Source: Rhodococcus sp. 06-235-1A
Lineage (GTDB): Bacteria > Actinomycetota > Actinomycetes > Mycobacteriales > Mycobacteriaceae
Direction: 5' to 3'
Assembly: GCF_002258785.1 (NCBI RefSeq)
Contig: NZ_NOYI01000023.1
Coordinates: 33,824-97,823 of the forward strand
Length of the DNA: 64,000 bases
In this document: piece by piece, positions 42,464 through 51,317 of the stretch
Layout: each line of letters opens with the position of its first letter
Numbering within the stretch: position 1 is the first letter of the stretch
Translations under genes and position numbers: made by a program
Notes under the pieces: model-generated
Told to the model about the DNA's origin: nothing
What the model saw: the letters and a program-made list of their open reading frames with translations, nothing else
Databases searched by the model: none

Positions 42464-42766
42464 TCAGGCCGCGCAGTCGCGACACATCAGTACGCCGTTG
42501 GCATCGCTGGCCAGTCGGCTGCGGTGGTGCACCAGGAAGCAGCTGGAGCAGGTGAACTCGTCCGCCTGCTTGGGGACCACTCGAACCGACAGCTCCTCGC
42601 CGGACAGATCTGCACCCGGAAGCTCGAACGATTCCGCGGTGTCGGATTCGTCGACGTCGACCACTGCGGACTGGGCCTCGTTGCGTCGGGCCTTCAACTC
42701 TTCGAGCGAATCCTCGGACACGTCATCGGATTCTGTTCTTCTCGGTGCGTCGTAATCGGTTGCCAT
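42464..42766 (-). CDS. DUF4193 family zinc-ribbon-like protein
   Basis: The 100-residue acidic protein has MATDYDAPR at its start, an acidic middle (VDVDESDTAESFELPGADL), and a C-terminal zinc ribbon of two CxxC pairs (FTCSSCFLVHHRSRLA and MCRDCAA). This is the pattern of Rv2699c, conserved in actinobacteria with unknown function. ATG 42766 has AGGGG twelve bases upstream. A pair of 10-bp direct repeats lies about 105 bp upstream. Confidence 0.9.
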   Translation of the reverse strand: MATDYDAPRRTESDDVSEDSLEELKARRNEAQSAVVDVDESDTAESFELPGADLSGEELSVRVVPKQADEFTCSSCFLVHHRSRLASDANGVLMCRDCAA

Positions 42767-43309
42767 TGTCTTCGTACCCCTCATCTTCGTGCGTGTGTGT
42801 GGTGAAAGCTGCCGATGTGGTCGGCTTGTGGCCGTCGGCTGTGAAGAGGGCGTGTGCTCGCTTCCACCGATGTTCGTATCTGTTCGTATCGTTCGTCGTC
42901 GCGCGGTGCCCGAAACTACACCGGGTAGTTCCCAGAACTCGCCGGTTGAAACCCGATCGAGACCTCGCTCACCTGATCGATCGTGCACGGGCGTCCGATT
43001 CTCGAAGCACCGCGGCCGCCAGACAATAGCCGAAGCCGGCCGCAAAGTTGAAACCGAACCGCCGATGAGTCCATTGCCTGCATGCACGCCGCATCAACAC
43101 CGGAGTGTTCGGGTTCATTCCGCGGCCGTCCGAACTCATCCTCGTGCCGGTTTCCGGGTCCGAATCAAGCATCGAGGATGACATCCGACGGGCGTCCGGC
43201 CGAGTGTGCCGCACTCGGAGACCGCGGGCATCTACAGTAGGCACCGCGTCGGTGTGACCGACTCTGTGACAGTTCTCGGCGACTGCCGACGGAAAGGCGA
43301 AGATCAACT
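42767..43309. other. 543-bp intergenic region between DUF4193 and cei (divergent)
   Basis: No convincing gene is seen. It holds two exact 10-bp direct repeats TGTTCGTATC (42871-42890) with a third partial copy, an AACTAC-N5-GTAGTT inverted repeat (42914-42930), and a palindrome CCGAGTG-N5-CACTCGG (43200-43218) 14 bases before a possible -10 hexamer TACAGT (43233-43238) facing cei. It probably carries both divergent promoters. Confidence 0.5.
42871..42890. repeat. Two tandem TGTTCGTATC repeats in the DUF4193 leader region
   Basis: Two identical 10-bp units lie head to tail, followed by GTTCGTC as a partial third unit. On the DUF4193 coding strand they read GATACGAACA twice, about one helical turn apart, as expected for a cooperative operator. 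No matching regulator is known to me. Confidence 0.5.
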
Positions 43310-43990
43310 GTGGTTTCTCTGATCACCGAAGGCCACTCGGCCGACGATCGAGGTCGTCCGTTCCGCCGTCGCCGGGCGTTCCCCATCATCGCGGTGTTCA
43401 CGGTGCTGGCGCTGCTCGGAGTGCTCGTATGGGTCAGGGTGTTCACCACGTCCGAGGCTACGTCGGCGACCGCCGAATGCAATGCTCCGACCACCACGGC
43501 CGCCACCGACGGAACGCAGCCCGTTCCGCTGGGTGGCGAAGTCGACCCGGCAACGTTGCTCGACGTCGAACCCGCAGCTCTGTCCGCGTCGAAAGTGCGT
43601 GTCTTCAACGCCAACGGCGAGCGCGGTCAGGCTGCCCTCGTGGCCGCGCAACTCGTGGACTACGGCTTCGCAAGTGCACCGGACGTCCAGGTCGGCAACG
43701 ATCCGGTCTATGTCGATCAGAACATGCAGTGCCAGGGCCAGATTCGCTTCGGTGCCGCGGGCGTCGCTGCGGCGAGCGCAGTATGGCTGGTCGCTCCCTG
43801 CGCCGAGCTCATCGAAGATTCCCGCACCGACGACTCGGTCGATCTGGCACTGGGTACCTACTTCAGTGAAATTCAGCCCAATGACGACGCCGAGGAAGTG
43901 CTGCGCACACTCGCGGGCGCAGCGCCCGGAGCCGAACCCCAGCCCCTCGATCCCGATCTGCTCTCGGCCGCACGCGAATCGCGCTGCTGA
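43310..43990 (+). CDS. cei: Envelope integrity protein Cei (LytR C-terminal domain)
   Basis: The 226-residue protein has a basic N-terminus, one membrane helix (AFPIIAVFTVLALLGVLVWV) and an extracytoplasmic LytR_C domain starting at ASKVRVFNANGERGQAALVAAQL. Three extracellular Cys (AECNA, NMQCQG, LVAPCAEL) may form disulfides. Cei (Rv2700) supports cell-envelope integrity and virulence in M. tuberculosis. The GTG start at 43310 follows GGAAAGG. It converges on suhB with a 15-bp gap. Confidence 0.9.
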   Translation: MVSLITEGHSADDRGRPFRRRRAFPIIAVFTVLALLGVLVWVRVFTTSEATSATAECNAPTTTAATDGTQPVPLGGEVDPATLLDVEPAALSASKVRVFNANGERGQAALVAAQLVDYGFASAPDVQVGNDPVYVDQNMQCQGQIRFGAAGVAAASAVWLVAPCAELIEDSRTDDSVDLALGTYFSEIQPNDDAEEVLRTLAGAAPGAEPQPLDPDLLSAARESRC

Positions 43991-44005
43991 CGTCGCGCCG
44001 ACGCG

Positions 44006-44980
44006 TCACCCGGGAATCGGATCGAGAGCGCCCGCGCTGCGCAGTACGGCGAGAAAGGCGTCCGAGATCCCCGGGGCCATGGCTACCGTCGCCGCGCCCT
44101 GCGCGCTGGTGGAGTTCGCCGCGGGCAGCTTGACCACTGCGCCCGCCTCGGCCGCGATCAGCGCGCCGGCCGCCCAATCCCACGGACTGAGCCCGTGCTC
44201 GAAATGAGCGTCGACCACTCCGGACGCAACCATGCACAGATCCAGTGCGGCAGATCCGATCCGGCGGATGTCGCGCACCTGAGGCAGTAATTCGGAAATG
44301 ATCGCGCCCTGCACTGCACGGCGCCGTGAGCCGTAACCGAATCCGGTGGCAAGCAACGTCATCGACACGTCGGTGACGGCCGAACACGCAAGTCGTTCCC
44401 GGGTGCCGTCGGCTCGCTGCACCGTGGCACCGCGCCCCAGAGCGGCGGAGTAGACCAGTTCGCGCGCGACGTCGACAACGGCCCCGGCAACGCTGGCACC
44501 GTCGATCTGAACGGCAACCGACACCGCGTAAGCCGGGATTCCGTACATGAAGTTCACGGTTCCATCGATCGGATCCAGCACCCACCGCACTCCGTCGACC
44601 GAATCGTCCTCGGCACCTTCCTCCTCCCCGAGAATGGCATCCTGCGGCCGCAACTCTGCCAACATCTCACGCAGAACGCGCTCGGTTTCGGTGTCCACGA
44701 CGGTCACCGGATCGGTCGGTGTGCTCTTCGACTGCACCGCGTTGTCACCCGTGCTCTCGCTCACGCCCGCACCGCCGCCGAAGACCTCGGGCCGCCGCAG
44801 GCGTACGTGCTCGGCGGCTCGCGTAGCGACTCGAACGGCGACCTCGTGCAGCACGTCCACGTCTCGCGTGTTCGATTCCGTACTCGACCCTGCGGTCGGC
44901 ACCGATTTGCCCGGCAATTGCGTACTGGCGGTGTCGTTCTGCGATCCGTCTGATTTCGGCACGCGTACATCGCAACACAT
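44006..44980 (-). CDS. suhB: Inositol monophosphatase SuhB
   Basis: The enzyme has the magnesium-dependent IMPase motifs ILGEEEG, WVLDPIDGTVNFMYG and LSPWDWAAGALI. It dephosphorylates inositol 1-phosphate, supplying inositol for phosphatidylinositol, mycothiol and mannosides. The start is uncertain: ATG 44980 gives 324 residues with a polar leader, while GTG codons near 44860 would give about 284, closer to the mycobacterial length. It corresponds to Rv2701c and is divergent from ppgK. Confidence 0.9.
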   Translation of the reverse strand: MCCDVRVPKSDGSQNDTASTQLPGKSVPTAGSSTESNTRDVDVLHEVAVRVATRAAEHVRLRRPEVFGGGAGVSESTGDNAVQSKSTPTDPVTVVDTETERVLREMLAELRPQDAILGEEEGAEDDSVDGVRWVLDPIDGTVNFMYGIPAYAVSVAVQIDGASVAGAVVDVARELVYSAALGRGATVQRADGTRERLACSAVTDVSMTLLATGFGYGSRRRAVQGAIISELLPQVRDIRRIGSAALDLCMVASGVVDAHFEHGLSPWDWAAGALIAAEAGAVVKLPAANSTSAQGAATVAMAPGISDAFLAVLRSAGALDPIPG

Positions 44981-45119
44981 ACCGACGGCCGAGCACCACT
45001 GCAACGACCGGCGCAAGGAGTCGGGATGACGTCGCCGTCCCGCGAACACCGAAACGGCACTATTGTTCGGAGCGAAACACACCACACACGGATTCGATCG
45101 GGCCAGGAGCGGCATCCAC

Positions 45120-45941
45120 ATGACACAGGCAGGTTCGGACAACACCACCGCCGGGGCAGCGCGCCATGGATTCGGCGTCGATGTCGGTGGCAGCGGCATC
45201 AAGGGCGGAATCGTCGACCTGAGCACCGGGGACCTCGTCGGCGACCGCTACAAGATCGAGACACCCCAACCGTCCACCCCCGACGCCGTCGCGCGAACCG
45301 TGGCGGAGATCGTGGCGCACTTCGAGTGGACCGGCCCGGTGGGCGTCACACTGCCTGCCGTGGTGACCAACGGTGTCGCTCGGTCGGCAGCCAATATCGA
45401 CAAGGCCTGGATCGACACCGACGCCCGTGCGTTGTTCGCGAAGGCCATCGGCACCGAGAACATCACCGTGCTCAACGACGCGGATGCGGCCGGAGTGGCA
45501 GAGGACAAGTACGGCGGCGGCAAAGGCAAGGACGGCGTCGTCGTATTGCTGACGTTCGGCACGGGAATCGGTTCGGCCGTGCTGCACAACGGAGTTCTGC
45601 TGCCGAACACCGAATTCGGACACATGGAGATCGACGGCAAGGAGGCCGAGCATCGTGCGGCGTCGTCGGTGAAGGAGAACAAGGGGCTGTCCTACAAGGA
45701 ATGGGCCAAGGAGGTCTCGAAGGTCCTCGAAACGTTCGAGGCTCTGCTGTGGCCGGATCTTTTCATCGCCGGTGGTGGGATCAGCCGCAAGAGCGAGAAG
45801 TGGATTCCGCACTTGACCAATCGCACTCCGGTCGTTCCGGCAACCCTGCTGAACACTGCCGGGATCGTCGGTGCCGCACTTGCCGCGGACACCGCCGTGC
45901 CGTCCGCCGAGACCGGCACGTCCGCAGGATCGGCCGACTGA
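45120..45941 (+). CDS. ppgK: Polyphosphate glucokinase
   Basis: The 273-residue ROK-fold kinase phosphorylates glucose with polyphosphate or ATP. Marks are the phosphate-1 motif FGVDVGGSGIKGGIVDL, LNDADAAGVAEDKYG with the catalytic Asp, LLTFGTGIGSAVL, and PNTEFGHMEIDGKEAEHRAA. ATG 45120 follows AGGAG. The gene sits directly before sigA, as Rv2702 does. Confidence 0.94.
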   Translation: MTQAGSDNTTAGAARHGFGVDVGGSGIKGGIVDLSTGDLVGDRYKIETPQPSTPDAVARTVAEIVAHFEWTGPVGVTLPAVVTNGVARSAANIDKAWIDTDARALFAKAIGTENITVLNDADAAGVAEDKYGGGKGKDGVVVLLTFGTGIGSAVLHNGVLLPNTEFGHMEIDGKEAEHRAASSVKENKGLSYKEWAKEVSKVLETFEALLWPDLFIAGGGISRKSEKWIPHLTNRTPVVPATLLNTAGIVGAALAADTAVPSAETGTSAGSAD

Positions 45942-45976
45942 CACGCGGCGTTCCGACCTGCGTAGGGCGAGGGTCG

Positions 45977-46005
45977 GTAACAAACTCCTGAGAGGTCGTT
46001 ACAAT
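45977..46005 (+). promoter_or_regulatory. Housekeeping-type promoter for sigA
   Basis: A -35 GTAACA (45977-45982) and -10 TACAAT (46000-46005) are separated by 17 bases, a good primary-sigma match at both boxes. Transcription would start near 46012, giving about 90 bases of leader before the sigA GTG. Confidence 0.6.
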
Positions 46006-46101
46006 GGTGTGTGCCGGTACGCAGCCGGCCGAATCCGAAGACCTCTCCGCCGGAAACAACTCTGGCGTGACGCCGCACGACTTCGTCACGAAAGGGCGTA
46101 C

Positions 46102-47430
46102 GTGGCAGCCACCGATATCCGTCAGACCGTAGATTCCGAAACCGAGTCTGCGACACCTGCACCTGCTGTCAAGGCACCCGCCGCGAAGGCACCGGCTAAG
46201 AAGGCACCCGCCAAGCGCGCCGCGGCCAAGAGGGCACCGGCGAAGAAGGCCGCAGCAAAGAAGACAGCAACTCCGGCGACCGGAGACGACGCCGACGAGA
46301 GCACCCCCGGAATCGAGGACATCGACATCTCCGAGGGCGACCTCGCGGCTGCCGCCAACGATGTCGTCGAGGTCGTCGCCGCTGGTGACGACACCGAAGA
46401 GGACGCAACCAGCGAACCGACCGCCGAGGACAAGGCGTCGGGCGATTTCGTCTGGGACGAAGAGGAATCCGAGGCCCTTCGCCAGGCCCGTAAGGACGCC
46501 GAGCTCACCGCCTCCGCAGACTCCGTCCGCGCCTACCTCAAGCAGATCGGCAAGGTTGCCCTCCTCAACGCAGAGGAGGAGGTCGAGCTGGCCAAGCGCA
46601 TCGAGGCCGGCCTGTTCGCGGTGGAGAAGATGCGCGAGTCCGCGGAAAAGGGCGAGAAGCTCCCCGTTGCGCAGCGTCGCGACATGACGTGGATCTGCCG
46701 TGACGGCAACCGTGCCAAGAATCACCTGCTCGAGGCGAACCTTCGGCTCGTGGTGTCGCTCGCCAAGCGCTACACCGGTCGCGGAATGGCCTTCCTGGAC
46801 CTCATTCAGGAAGGCAACCTCGGTCTGATCCGCGCCGTCGAGAAGTTCGACTACACCAAGGGGTACAAGTTCTCGACGTACGCCACCTGGTGGATCCGTC
46901 AGGCCATCACTCGGGCCATGGCCGACCAGGCCCGCACGATCCGTATCCCGGTGCACATGGTCGAGGTCATCAACAAGCTCGGCCGCATTCAGCGCGAGCT
47001 GCTCCAGGATCTGGGTCGCGAACCCACTCCCGAAGAGCTCGCCAAGGAAATGGACATCACGCCGGAGAAGGTGCTGGAGATCCAGCAGTACGCGCGTGAG
47101 CCGATCTCGCTCGACCAGACCATCGGTGACGAAGGCGACAGCCAGCTCGGTGACTTCATCGAGGACTCCGAGGCGGTCGTCGCCGTGGACGCCGTGTCGT
47201 TCACCTTGCTCCAAGATCAGCTCCAGTCGGTTCTCGAGACGCTGTCCGAGCGCGAAGCAGGCGTCGTTCGTCTGCGCTTCGGACTCACCGACGGCCAGCC
47301 GCGCACGCTCGACGAGATCGGTCAGGTCTACGGGGTCACCCGCGAGCGGATCCGCCAGATCGAGTCCAAGACCATGTCGAAGCTGCGCCACCCGTCGCGT
47401 TCGCAGGTCCTGCGCGACTACCTGGACTGA
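46102..47430 (+). CDS. sigA: Primary RNA polymerase sigma factor SigA
   Basis: The 442-residue sigma-70 has all essential regions: DSVRAYLKQIGKVALL (1.2), LLEANLRLVVSLAKRYTGRG and LDLIQEGNLGLIRAVEKFD (2.1-2.2), FSTYATWWIRQAITRAM (2.3-2.4), the region 3 helices, and VTRERIRQIESKTMSKL (4.2). The non-conserved N-terminus holds a Lys/Ala/Pro-rich, histone-H1-like run followed by an acidic stretch. GTG 46102 is chosen because family sequence starts at AATDIRQT; upstream frame is leader DNA. It corresponds to Rv2703. Confidence 0.96.
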   Translation: MAATDIRQTVDSETESATPAPAVKAPAAKAPAKKAPAKRAAAKRAPAKKAAAKKTATPATGDDADESTPGIEDIDISEGDLAAAANDVVEVVAAGDDTEEDATSEPTAEDKASGDFVWDEEESEALRQARKDAELTASADSVRAYLKQIGKVALLNAEEEVELAKRIEAGLFAVEKMRESAEKGEKLPVAQRRDMTWICRDGNRAKNHLLEANLRLVVSLAKRYTGRGMAFLDLIQEGNLGLIRAVEKFDYTKGYKFSTYATWWIRQAITRAMADQARTIRIPVHMVEVINKLGRIQRELLQDLGREPTPEELAKEMDITPEKVLEIQQYAREPISLDQTIGDEGDSQLGDFIEDSEAVVAVDAVSFTLLQDQLQSVLETLSEREAGVVRLRFGLTDGQPRTLDEIGQVYGVTRERIRQIESKTMSKLRHPSRSQVLRDYLD

Positions 47431-47448
47431 TTCGTCCGACCCTGCGAA

Positions 47449-47483
47449 CAACGACCGCCGATCATCGAGATCGGCGGTCGTTG
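47449..47483. terminator. Stem-loop after sigA (15-bp perfect stem)
   Basis: CAACGACCGCCGATC (47449-47463) pairs perfectly with 47469-47483 around a five-base loop. It lies 18 bases after the sigA stop and 20 bases before the end of the convergent DUF952 gene. No T-tract follows on either side, so it would be a GC-rich bidirectional terminator of the actinobacterial type. Confidence 0.8.
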
Positions 47484-47502
47484 TCGTCGGCGGCAATCAT
47501 GC

Positions 47503-47865
47503 CTACTGGATCTGTGGCGTCCCGAAGGTCCCGTCCGGCCCGGGACGGTAGTCGAGAACCGCCGTGACGGCCGCGATCGGCAGCGGTCCGTACAGATGTG
47601 GGAACAGCATGGACCGCGGATCGGACGGCACGCCGGGTTCCCACCGGACGGGTGCACTCAGACGAGCCGGATCCAGGCGAAGCAGAACCAAATCCTCACG
47701 GCCCGAGAACAACCGGTTCGCAGGAAGGTGCACTTGCTGCGGTGTCGACAGGTGAACGAAACCCACGTCGTTGTACGAGTCCGGGGTGTACAAGGCCTGC
47801 CCGCGCATGGACAGCCACTCCCCTGCCGTGCAGATGTGTACTAGGTCGTCCGGCGTACTGGTCAC
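47503..47865 (-). CDS. DUF952 family protein
   Basis: The 120-residue protein has the DUF952 pattern LVHICTAGEWLSMRGQALYTPDS, VGFVHLSTPQQV with a His, LLRLDPARLSAPVRWEPG and FPHLYGPLPIAAV. It resembles a glutathione-transferase-like or ADP-ribosyl fold, and its function is unknown. GTG 47865 begins just before the conserved region. It follows the exporter gene by 28 bp and is probably co-transcribed. Confidence 0.82.
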   Translation of the reverse strand: MTSTPDDLVHICTAGEWLSMRGQALYTPDSYNDVGFVHLSTPQQVHLPANRLFSGREDLVLLRLDPARLSAPVRWEPGVPSDPRSMLFPHLYGPLPIAAVTAVLDYRPGPDGTFGTPQIQ

Positions 47866-47893
47866 CGTTCCATTCTGCAGGGTGAAGCGCGGG

Positions 47894-48823
47894 TCAAGGA
47901 GGCGGAATGTCCATCGCGCCGCGATCTCTGCGCGCCGGAAGCCCACCGATCACCACTGCCGCGATGACAGCAATGATCCCGAGCGCTTCGAGAATCGTCG
48001 GAATCTGGGTCAGCACGACGGCACCGACCACGGTGGCCGTTGCCGGGAGAAGTGCCAGCAGCAATGCGAACCGAGCCCGACCCACCCGCACCAGGACGTA
48101 CTGATCGAGAACATAGGGAACCACACTCGACAGCAGACCCACCCCCAACCCCAGAACCCAGATTCGCCAGTCTCCCAACACGTCGACATGCGCCACTGCG
48201 AACGGACCGAACAACGGCACCGCCAGAATCACCGACGCGATTCCGAATCCGGCCGCCATGTCGTCGAGTCCTTGACCGGCATCGGCAACGGACTTACCCA
48301 GCACGATGTACGCGGCCCACAATGCTGCCGAGCCGAGCGCGAACGCTATTCCCGCCAGTCCTACCTCGCCACTCTCGAACTGCGCAGAGGCGATGGCACC
48401 GACACCGGCGATCACCAGAAGCAGCGCACACACATCCGCAGGCTTCCTCGACCCGGCTGCAGCGACGGCGATCGGCCCCAGAAACTCGATGGCCACCGCC
48501 GCGCCGAGCGGAAGCCTGGCGATCGCCTCGTAGAACATCGCGTTCATGCCGATCGTCGCGCCGCCGAACGCGGCCGCCGTGCTCACTCGCCGCACGGTCC
48601 AACTGCCGCCGACTCCCGCTCGAGACCGCCACGGCCGCCGCCACAGCACCAGCACCAGAGCCGCGCCGAACCCACGCAGCCAGGCGACCGCGGCCGGATC
48701 GACGGTATCGAAAAGGAAGACACCGATCGCTGCACCGACGTACATGCACACGGCACCGATGACGAACAGCGATGGAATACCGAGCTTCGAGACACCGGAG
48801 AGCGAAGAGGAAGTCGAAGCCAC
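47894..48823 (-). CDS. EamA family transporter (RhtA-like exporter)
   Basis: The 309-residue protein has ten predicted membrane segments in two EamA repeats. Marks include LRGFGAALVLVLWRRP, FYEAIARLPLGAAVAIEFLGPIAV and the late LDQYVLVRVGRARFALLLALLPA, which match RhtA-like amino-acid or threonine/homoserine exporters. The substrate is inferred only. The start is uncertain between GTG 48823 and ATG 48856. Confidence 0.85.
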   Translation of the reverse strand: MASTSSSLSGVSKLGIPSLFVIGAVCMYVGAAIGVFLFDTVDPAAVAWLRGFGAALVLVLWRRPWRSRAGVGGSWTVRRVSTAAAFGGATIGMNAMFYEAIARLPLGAAVAIEFLGPIAVAAAGSRKPADVCALLLVIAGVGAIASAQFESGEVGLAGIAFALGSAALWAAYIVLGKSVADAGQGLDDMAAGFGIASVILAVPLFGPFAVAHVDVLGDWRIWVLGLGVGLLSSVVPYVLDQYVLVRVGRARFALLLALLPATATVVGAVVLTQIPTILEALGIIAVIAAVVIGGLPARRDRGAMDIPPP

Positions 48824-48943
48824 ATCGGCGACCCTACTGCCGCGACTCGCGTGCACCCGAGTCAGCTCTCAGCGAACAGCGTCGAGGACGTTCCTGCTCG
48901 TGGGGCATGTTTCGTGTTAGTGACAACACAAAGAAACGCGCTC

Positions 48944-48970
48944 GGGAACAACGCGTGACCGCCATACGTC
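48944..48970 (+). promoter_or_regulatory. Possible ECF-type promoter before the small Cys-rich gene
   Basis: GGGAAC (48944-48949) and CGTC (48967-48970) are 17 bases apart, similar to SigE/SigH-type promoters, with one mismatch to the recalled GTT in the -10. It faces the gene at 49057. A short GTGTT-N6-AACAC inverted repeat lies just upstream (48914-48929). The evidence is weak. Confidence 0.3.
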
Positions 48971-49056
48971 TGACAGAGTGAACGAACCGCGCCATACCGA
49001 CGCGGCGGACCGGCCCCAGGCGAACGGGACAACCCGCAAGCCAGTACGGAGGAGTC

Positions 49057-49251
49057 ATGCCCGGAACATTGACCAGCCCACAATTGACAGCAGCGGACCG
49101 GTGCGACCGGTGCGGTGCAGGGGCTCGCGCGCGTGTCGTGCTCTCGACCGGTGGAGAACTTCTCTTCTGCGGTCACCACGCCGCCGAGCACGAAGCCCGT
49201 TTGCGTGAAGTGAACGCAACGGTGATGACCGAATCGGACTCCACGGTGTAA
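49057..49251 (+). CDS. Small Cys-rich actinobacterial protein (DUF7455-like)
   Basis: This 64-residue protein reads LTAADRCDRCGAGARARVVLSTGGELLFCGHHAAEHE, a zinc-knuckle-like arrangement of CxxCG and CGHH. It is conserved near sigma-factor genes in actinobacteria and its function is unknown. ATG 49057 has a strong GGAGGAG site. A textbook intrinsic terminator follows 45 bases after the stop, so it is probably a monocistronic transcript. Confidence 0.85.
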   Translation: MPGTLTSPQLTAADRCDRCGAGARARVVLSTGGELLFCGHHAAEHEARLREVNATVMTESDSTV

Positions 49252-49295
49252 TCCGCCGAGACGTCGGGGGACACAGGTTCGCCACGATCGAATCT

Positions 49296-49336
49296 CACGA
49301 AAAACGGACGGTCTTCGGACCGTCCGTTTTTTCGTG
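49296..49336 (+). terminator. Intrinsic terminator with TTCG tetraloop
   Basis: CGGACGGTC (49305-49313) pairs with GACCGTCCG (49318-49326) around TTCG, flanked by AAAAA on the left and TTTTTT (49327-49332) on the right. Outer CACG/CGTG pairs extend the stem. It ends the transcript of the small Cys-rich gene and, read backwards, may also stop the convergent helicase transcript. Confidence 0.92.
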
Positions 49337-49339
49337 GGC

Positions 49340-49405
49340 GCGCTCTACATCTTTCGCAACTGCGCTCTACATCTTTCGCAACTGCGCTCTACATTTTTCG
49401 CAACT
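49340..49405. repeat. 22-bp tandem repeat, three copies, over the helicase gene end
   Basis: Units are 49340-49361, 49362-49383 and 49384-49405; the first two are identical and the third differs by one base. The third unit contains the last codons and TAG of the helicase gene (minus strand). The other two lie beyond the stop, so the gene end has been copied twice by tandem duplication. Because 22 is not a multiple of three, the copies shift frame. Confidence 0.9.
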
Positions 49406-51140
49406 GAGCGATCCGCTCGCCCAACTGCTCGGCCGACGCCATAGCCGTCGGCGGTCCGCCGCAGATGCGTCGCAGATCGCCGTGAATCACACCGTGCGGC
49501 TTACCGGTGCGGTGGTGGTACACCGCAACCAAACTGTTCAGTTCACGCCGGAGACCGGCCAGCTGGCCCGCACTGGTGGCCCTGTCGTTGACGACGGGAG
49601 GAGCCGGAACGGCCGGACCGGCCGCAGGCTTGTCGATCTGCTCCTGCTGACGCTGACGCAACAGGTCGCGCATCTGGGTCGCGTCGAGCAGACCCGGTAG
49701 GCCTAGATAGTCCGCTTCCTCGTCGCTGCCCGAGAACGTGGCGGTGCCGAACGAGGAACCGTCGTAGATCACCTGGTCCAGTTCGGCATCCGCGCCCAGG
49801 GAGGTGTACGCCTTCTCCTCCTCGCCGAGTTCGTCCTTCTGCTTGTTCGCATCGGCGAGGAGCTCGTCGTCGAATCCGTCCTTCTCGCGGTGCGGCTTGC
49901 CGAGAATGTGGTCGCGCTGCGCTTCGAGCTGAGATGCCAGATCCAACAGCACCGGTACCGACGGCAGGAAGACACTCGCCGTCTCCCCCTTACGCCGCGA
50001 ACGCACGAATCGACCGATCGCCTGCGCGAAGTACAGCGGAGTCGACGCGCTGGTCGCGTACACGCCGACGGCCAGACGCGGAACGTCGACGCCCTCGGAC
50101 ACCATGCGGACAGCCACCATCCACCGTTGGTCACTCTTGCCGAACTCGGCGATCCGAGCCGAGGACGTGGGATCGTCGGAGAGGACGATGGCCGGCGTCT
50201 CTCCCGTGATCACCTCGATGAGCTTCGCGTAGGCCCGCGCCACCGTCTGATCGGTGGCGATCACGAGCCCACCGGCGTCGGGCATGCCGCCTGCACGCAG
50301 CTGAGCCAGACGGGTGTTGGCAGCCAACAACACCGCGGGCATCCAGTCGCCCTGCGGGTCGAGTGCTGTGCGCCATGCTCTCGCCGTCTGCTCGGCACTG
50401 AGAGGCTCACCGAGGCGGGCGGTATACTCCTCCCCCGCGCTGTCTCGCCAACGCGCCTCGCCGGAATACGCGAGAAACACCACCGGTCGAACGACGCCGT
50501 CGGCCAACGCGTCGGAGTACCCGTACGCGTGGTCCGCCTTGGACCGCATCAACCCGTCCTGGTCCGGTTCGTAGTTGACGAACGGAATGGGACTGTCGTC
50601 GCTACGGAACGGCGTACCGGTCAATGCGAGACGTCGGGTGGCGTCGCCGAAAGCCTCGCGAATGCCTTCTCCCCAGCTCTTCGCATCGCCGCCGTGGTGA
50701 ATCTCGTCGAGGATCACCAGTGTCTTGCGCGCTTCGGTACGCACCCGGTGCTTGAACGGATGCGAGGCGATCTGTGCGTACGTCACGACCACGCCGTGAT
50801 AGTCGCTCGACGTCTGACCGGTGGAGTTGGAGAAGCGGGAGTCCAGGGCGATTCCGACCCGGGCTGCCGATTCTGCCCACTGGTGCTTGAGGTGCTCGGT
50901 GGGCGCAACGACGGTGACCTGATCGACGGTCCGATGAGCCAGCAACTCCGCAGCCACTCGCAGAGCGAAGGTGGTCTTGCCTGCACCGGGCGTTGCAACG
51001 GCCAGGAAGTCCTTGGGCGAGGCAACCAGATACTTGGTCAACGCACGTCGCTGCCACGCGCGCAGCGGTGCTCCCCCGCTCGCGGGGGCAACTGCCTGCT
51101 CTGCGGAAGAAGGTGTGGGATCGAACATGTCAGCGCTCAC
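49389..51140 (-). CDS. DEAD/DEAH-box (SF2) helicase
   Basis: The 583-residue protein is a two-domain SF2 helicase: Walker A VATPGAGKTTFALRV (about residue 45), VILDEIHHGGD (DEIH box), RRLALTGTPFRSDD (motif III) and the motif V-VI segment GVDVPRLAVGV..FAQAIGRFVRSR. A C-terminal region after residue 450 is charged and Ala/Pro-rich. The substrate (DNA or RNA) is unknown. GTG 51140 is used, with ATG 51128 as an alternative. The long open frame upstream lies antisense to the next gene and is not part of it. Confidence 0.88.
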   Translation of the reverse strand: MSADMFDPTPSSAEQAVAPASGGAPLRAWQRRALTKYLVASPKDFLAVATPGAGKTTFALRVAAELLAHRTVDQVTVVAPTEHLKHQWAESAARVGIALDSRFSNSTGQTSSDYHGVVVTYAQIASHPFKHRVRTEARKTLVILDEIHHGGDAKSWGEGIREAFGDATRRLALTGTPFRSDDSPIPFVNYEPDQDGLMRSKADHAYGYSDALADGVVRPVVFLAYSGEARWRDSAGEEYTARLGEPLSAEQTARAWRTALDPQGDWMPAVLLAANTRLAQLRAGGMPDAGGLVIATDQTVARAYAKLIEVITGETPAIVLSDDPTSSARIAEFGKSDQRWMVAVRMVSEGVDVPRLAVGVYATSASTPLYFAQAIGRFVRSRRKGETASVFLPSVPVLLDLASQLEAQRDHILGKPHREKDGFDDELLADANKQKDELGEEEKAYTSLGADAELDQVIYDGSSFGTATFSGSDEEADYLGLPGLLDATQMRDLLRQRQQEQIDKPAAGPAVPAPPVVNDRATSAGQLAGLRRELNSLVAVYHHRTGKPHGVIHGDLRRICGGPPTAMASAEQLGERIAQLRKM

Positions 51141-51317
51141 TGGCCGCCGGTTCCTGGCATCGATGTAGTTCCTCGCGCTCTCGGTAGCCCTGCAGTGTCC
51201 GCCGAGGAGCCTAACGCTCCACACCGACCGATCCCGCATCGCTGGGGCGAGTCGGATGCGACACGGCGCGTCGGTGGTTAGGCGAAGTCGGCTTTCGTCA
51301 GGAATGCTGGAGGGACC

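Noticed and set aside
46146..46287. A separate histone-like gene in the sigA N-terminus
   Set aside because: The Lys/Ala/Pro-rich run is in frame with sigA, and such tails are normal in actinobacterial primary sigma factors.
45781..47496. A 571-codon open frame on the minus strand opposite sigA
   Set aside because: It is antisense to sigA along its whole length and shows no motif. The sigA translation is unambiguous.
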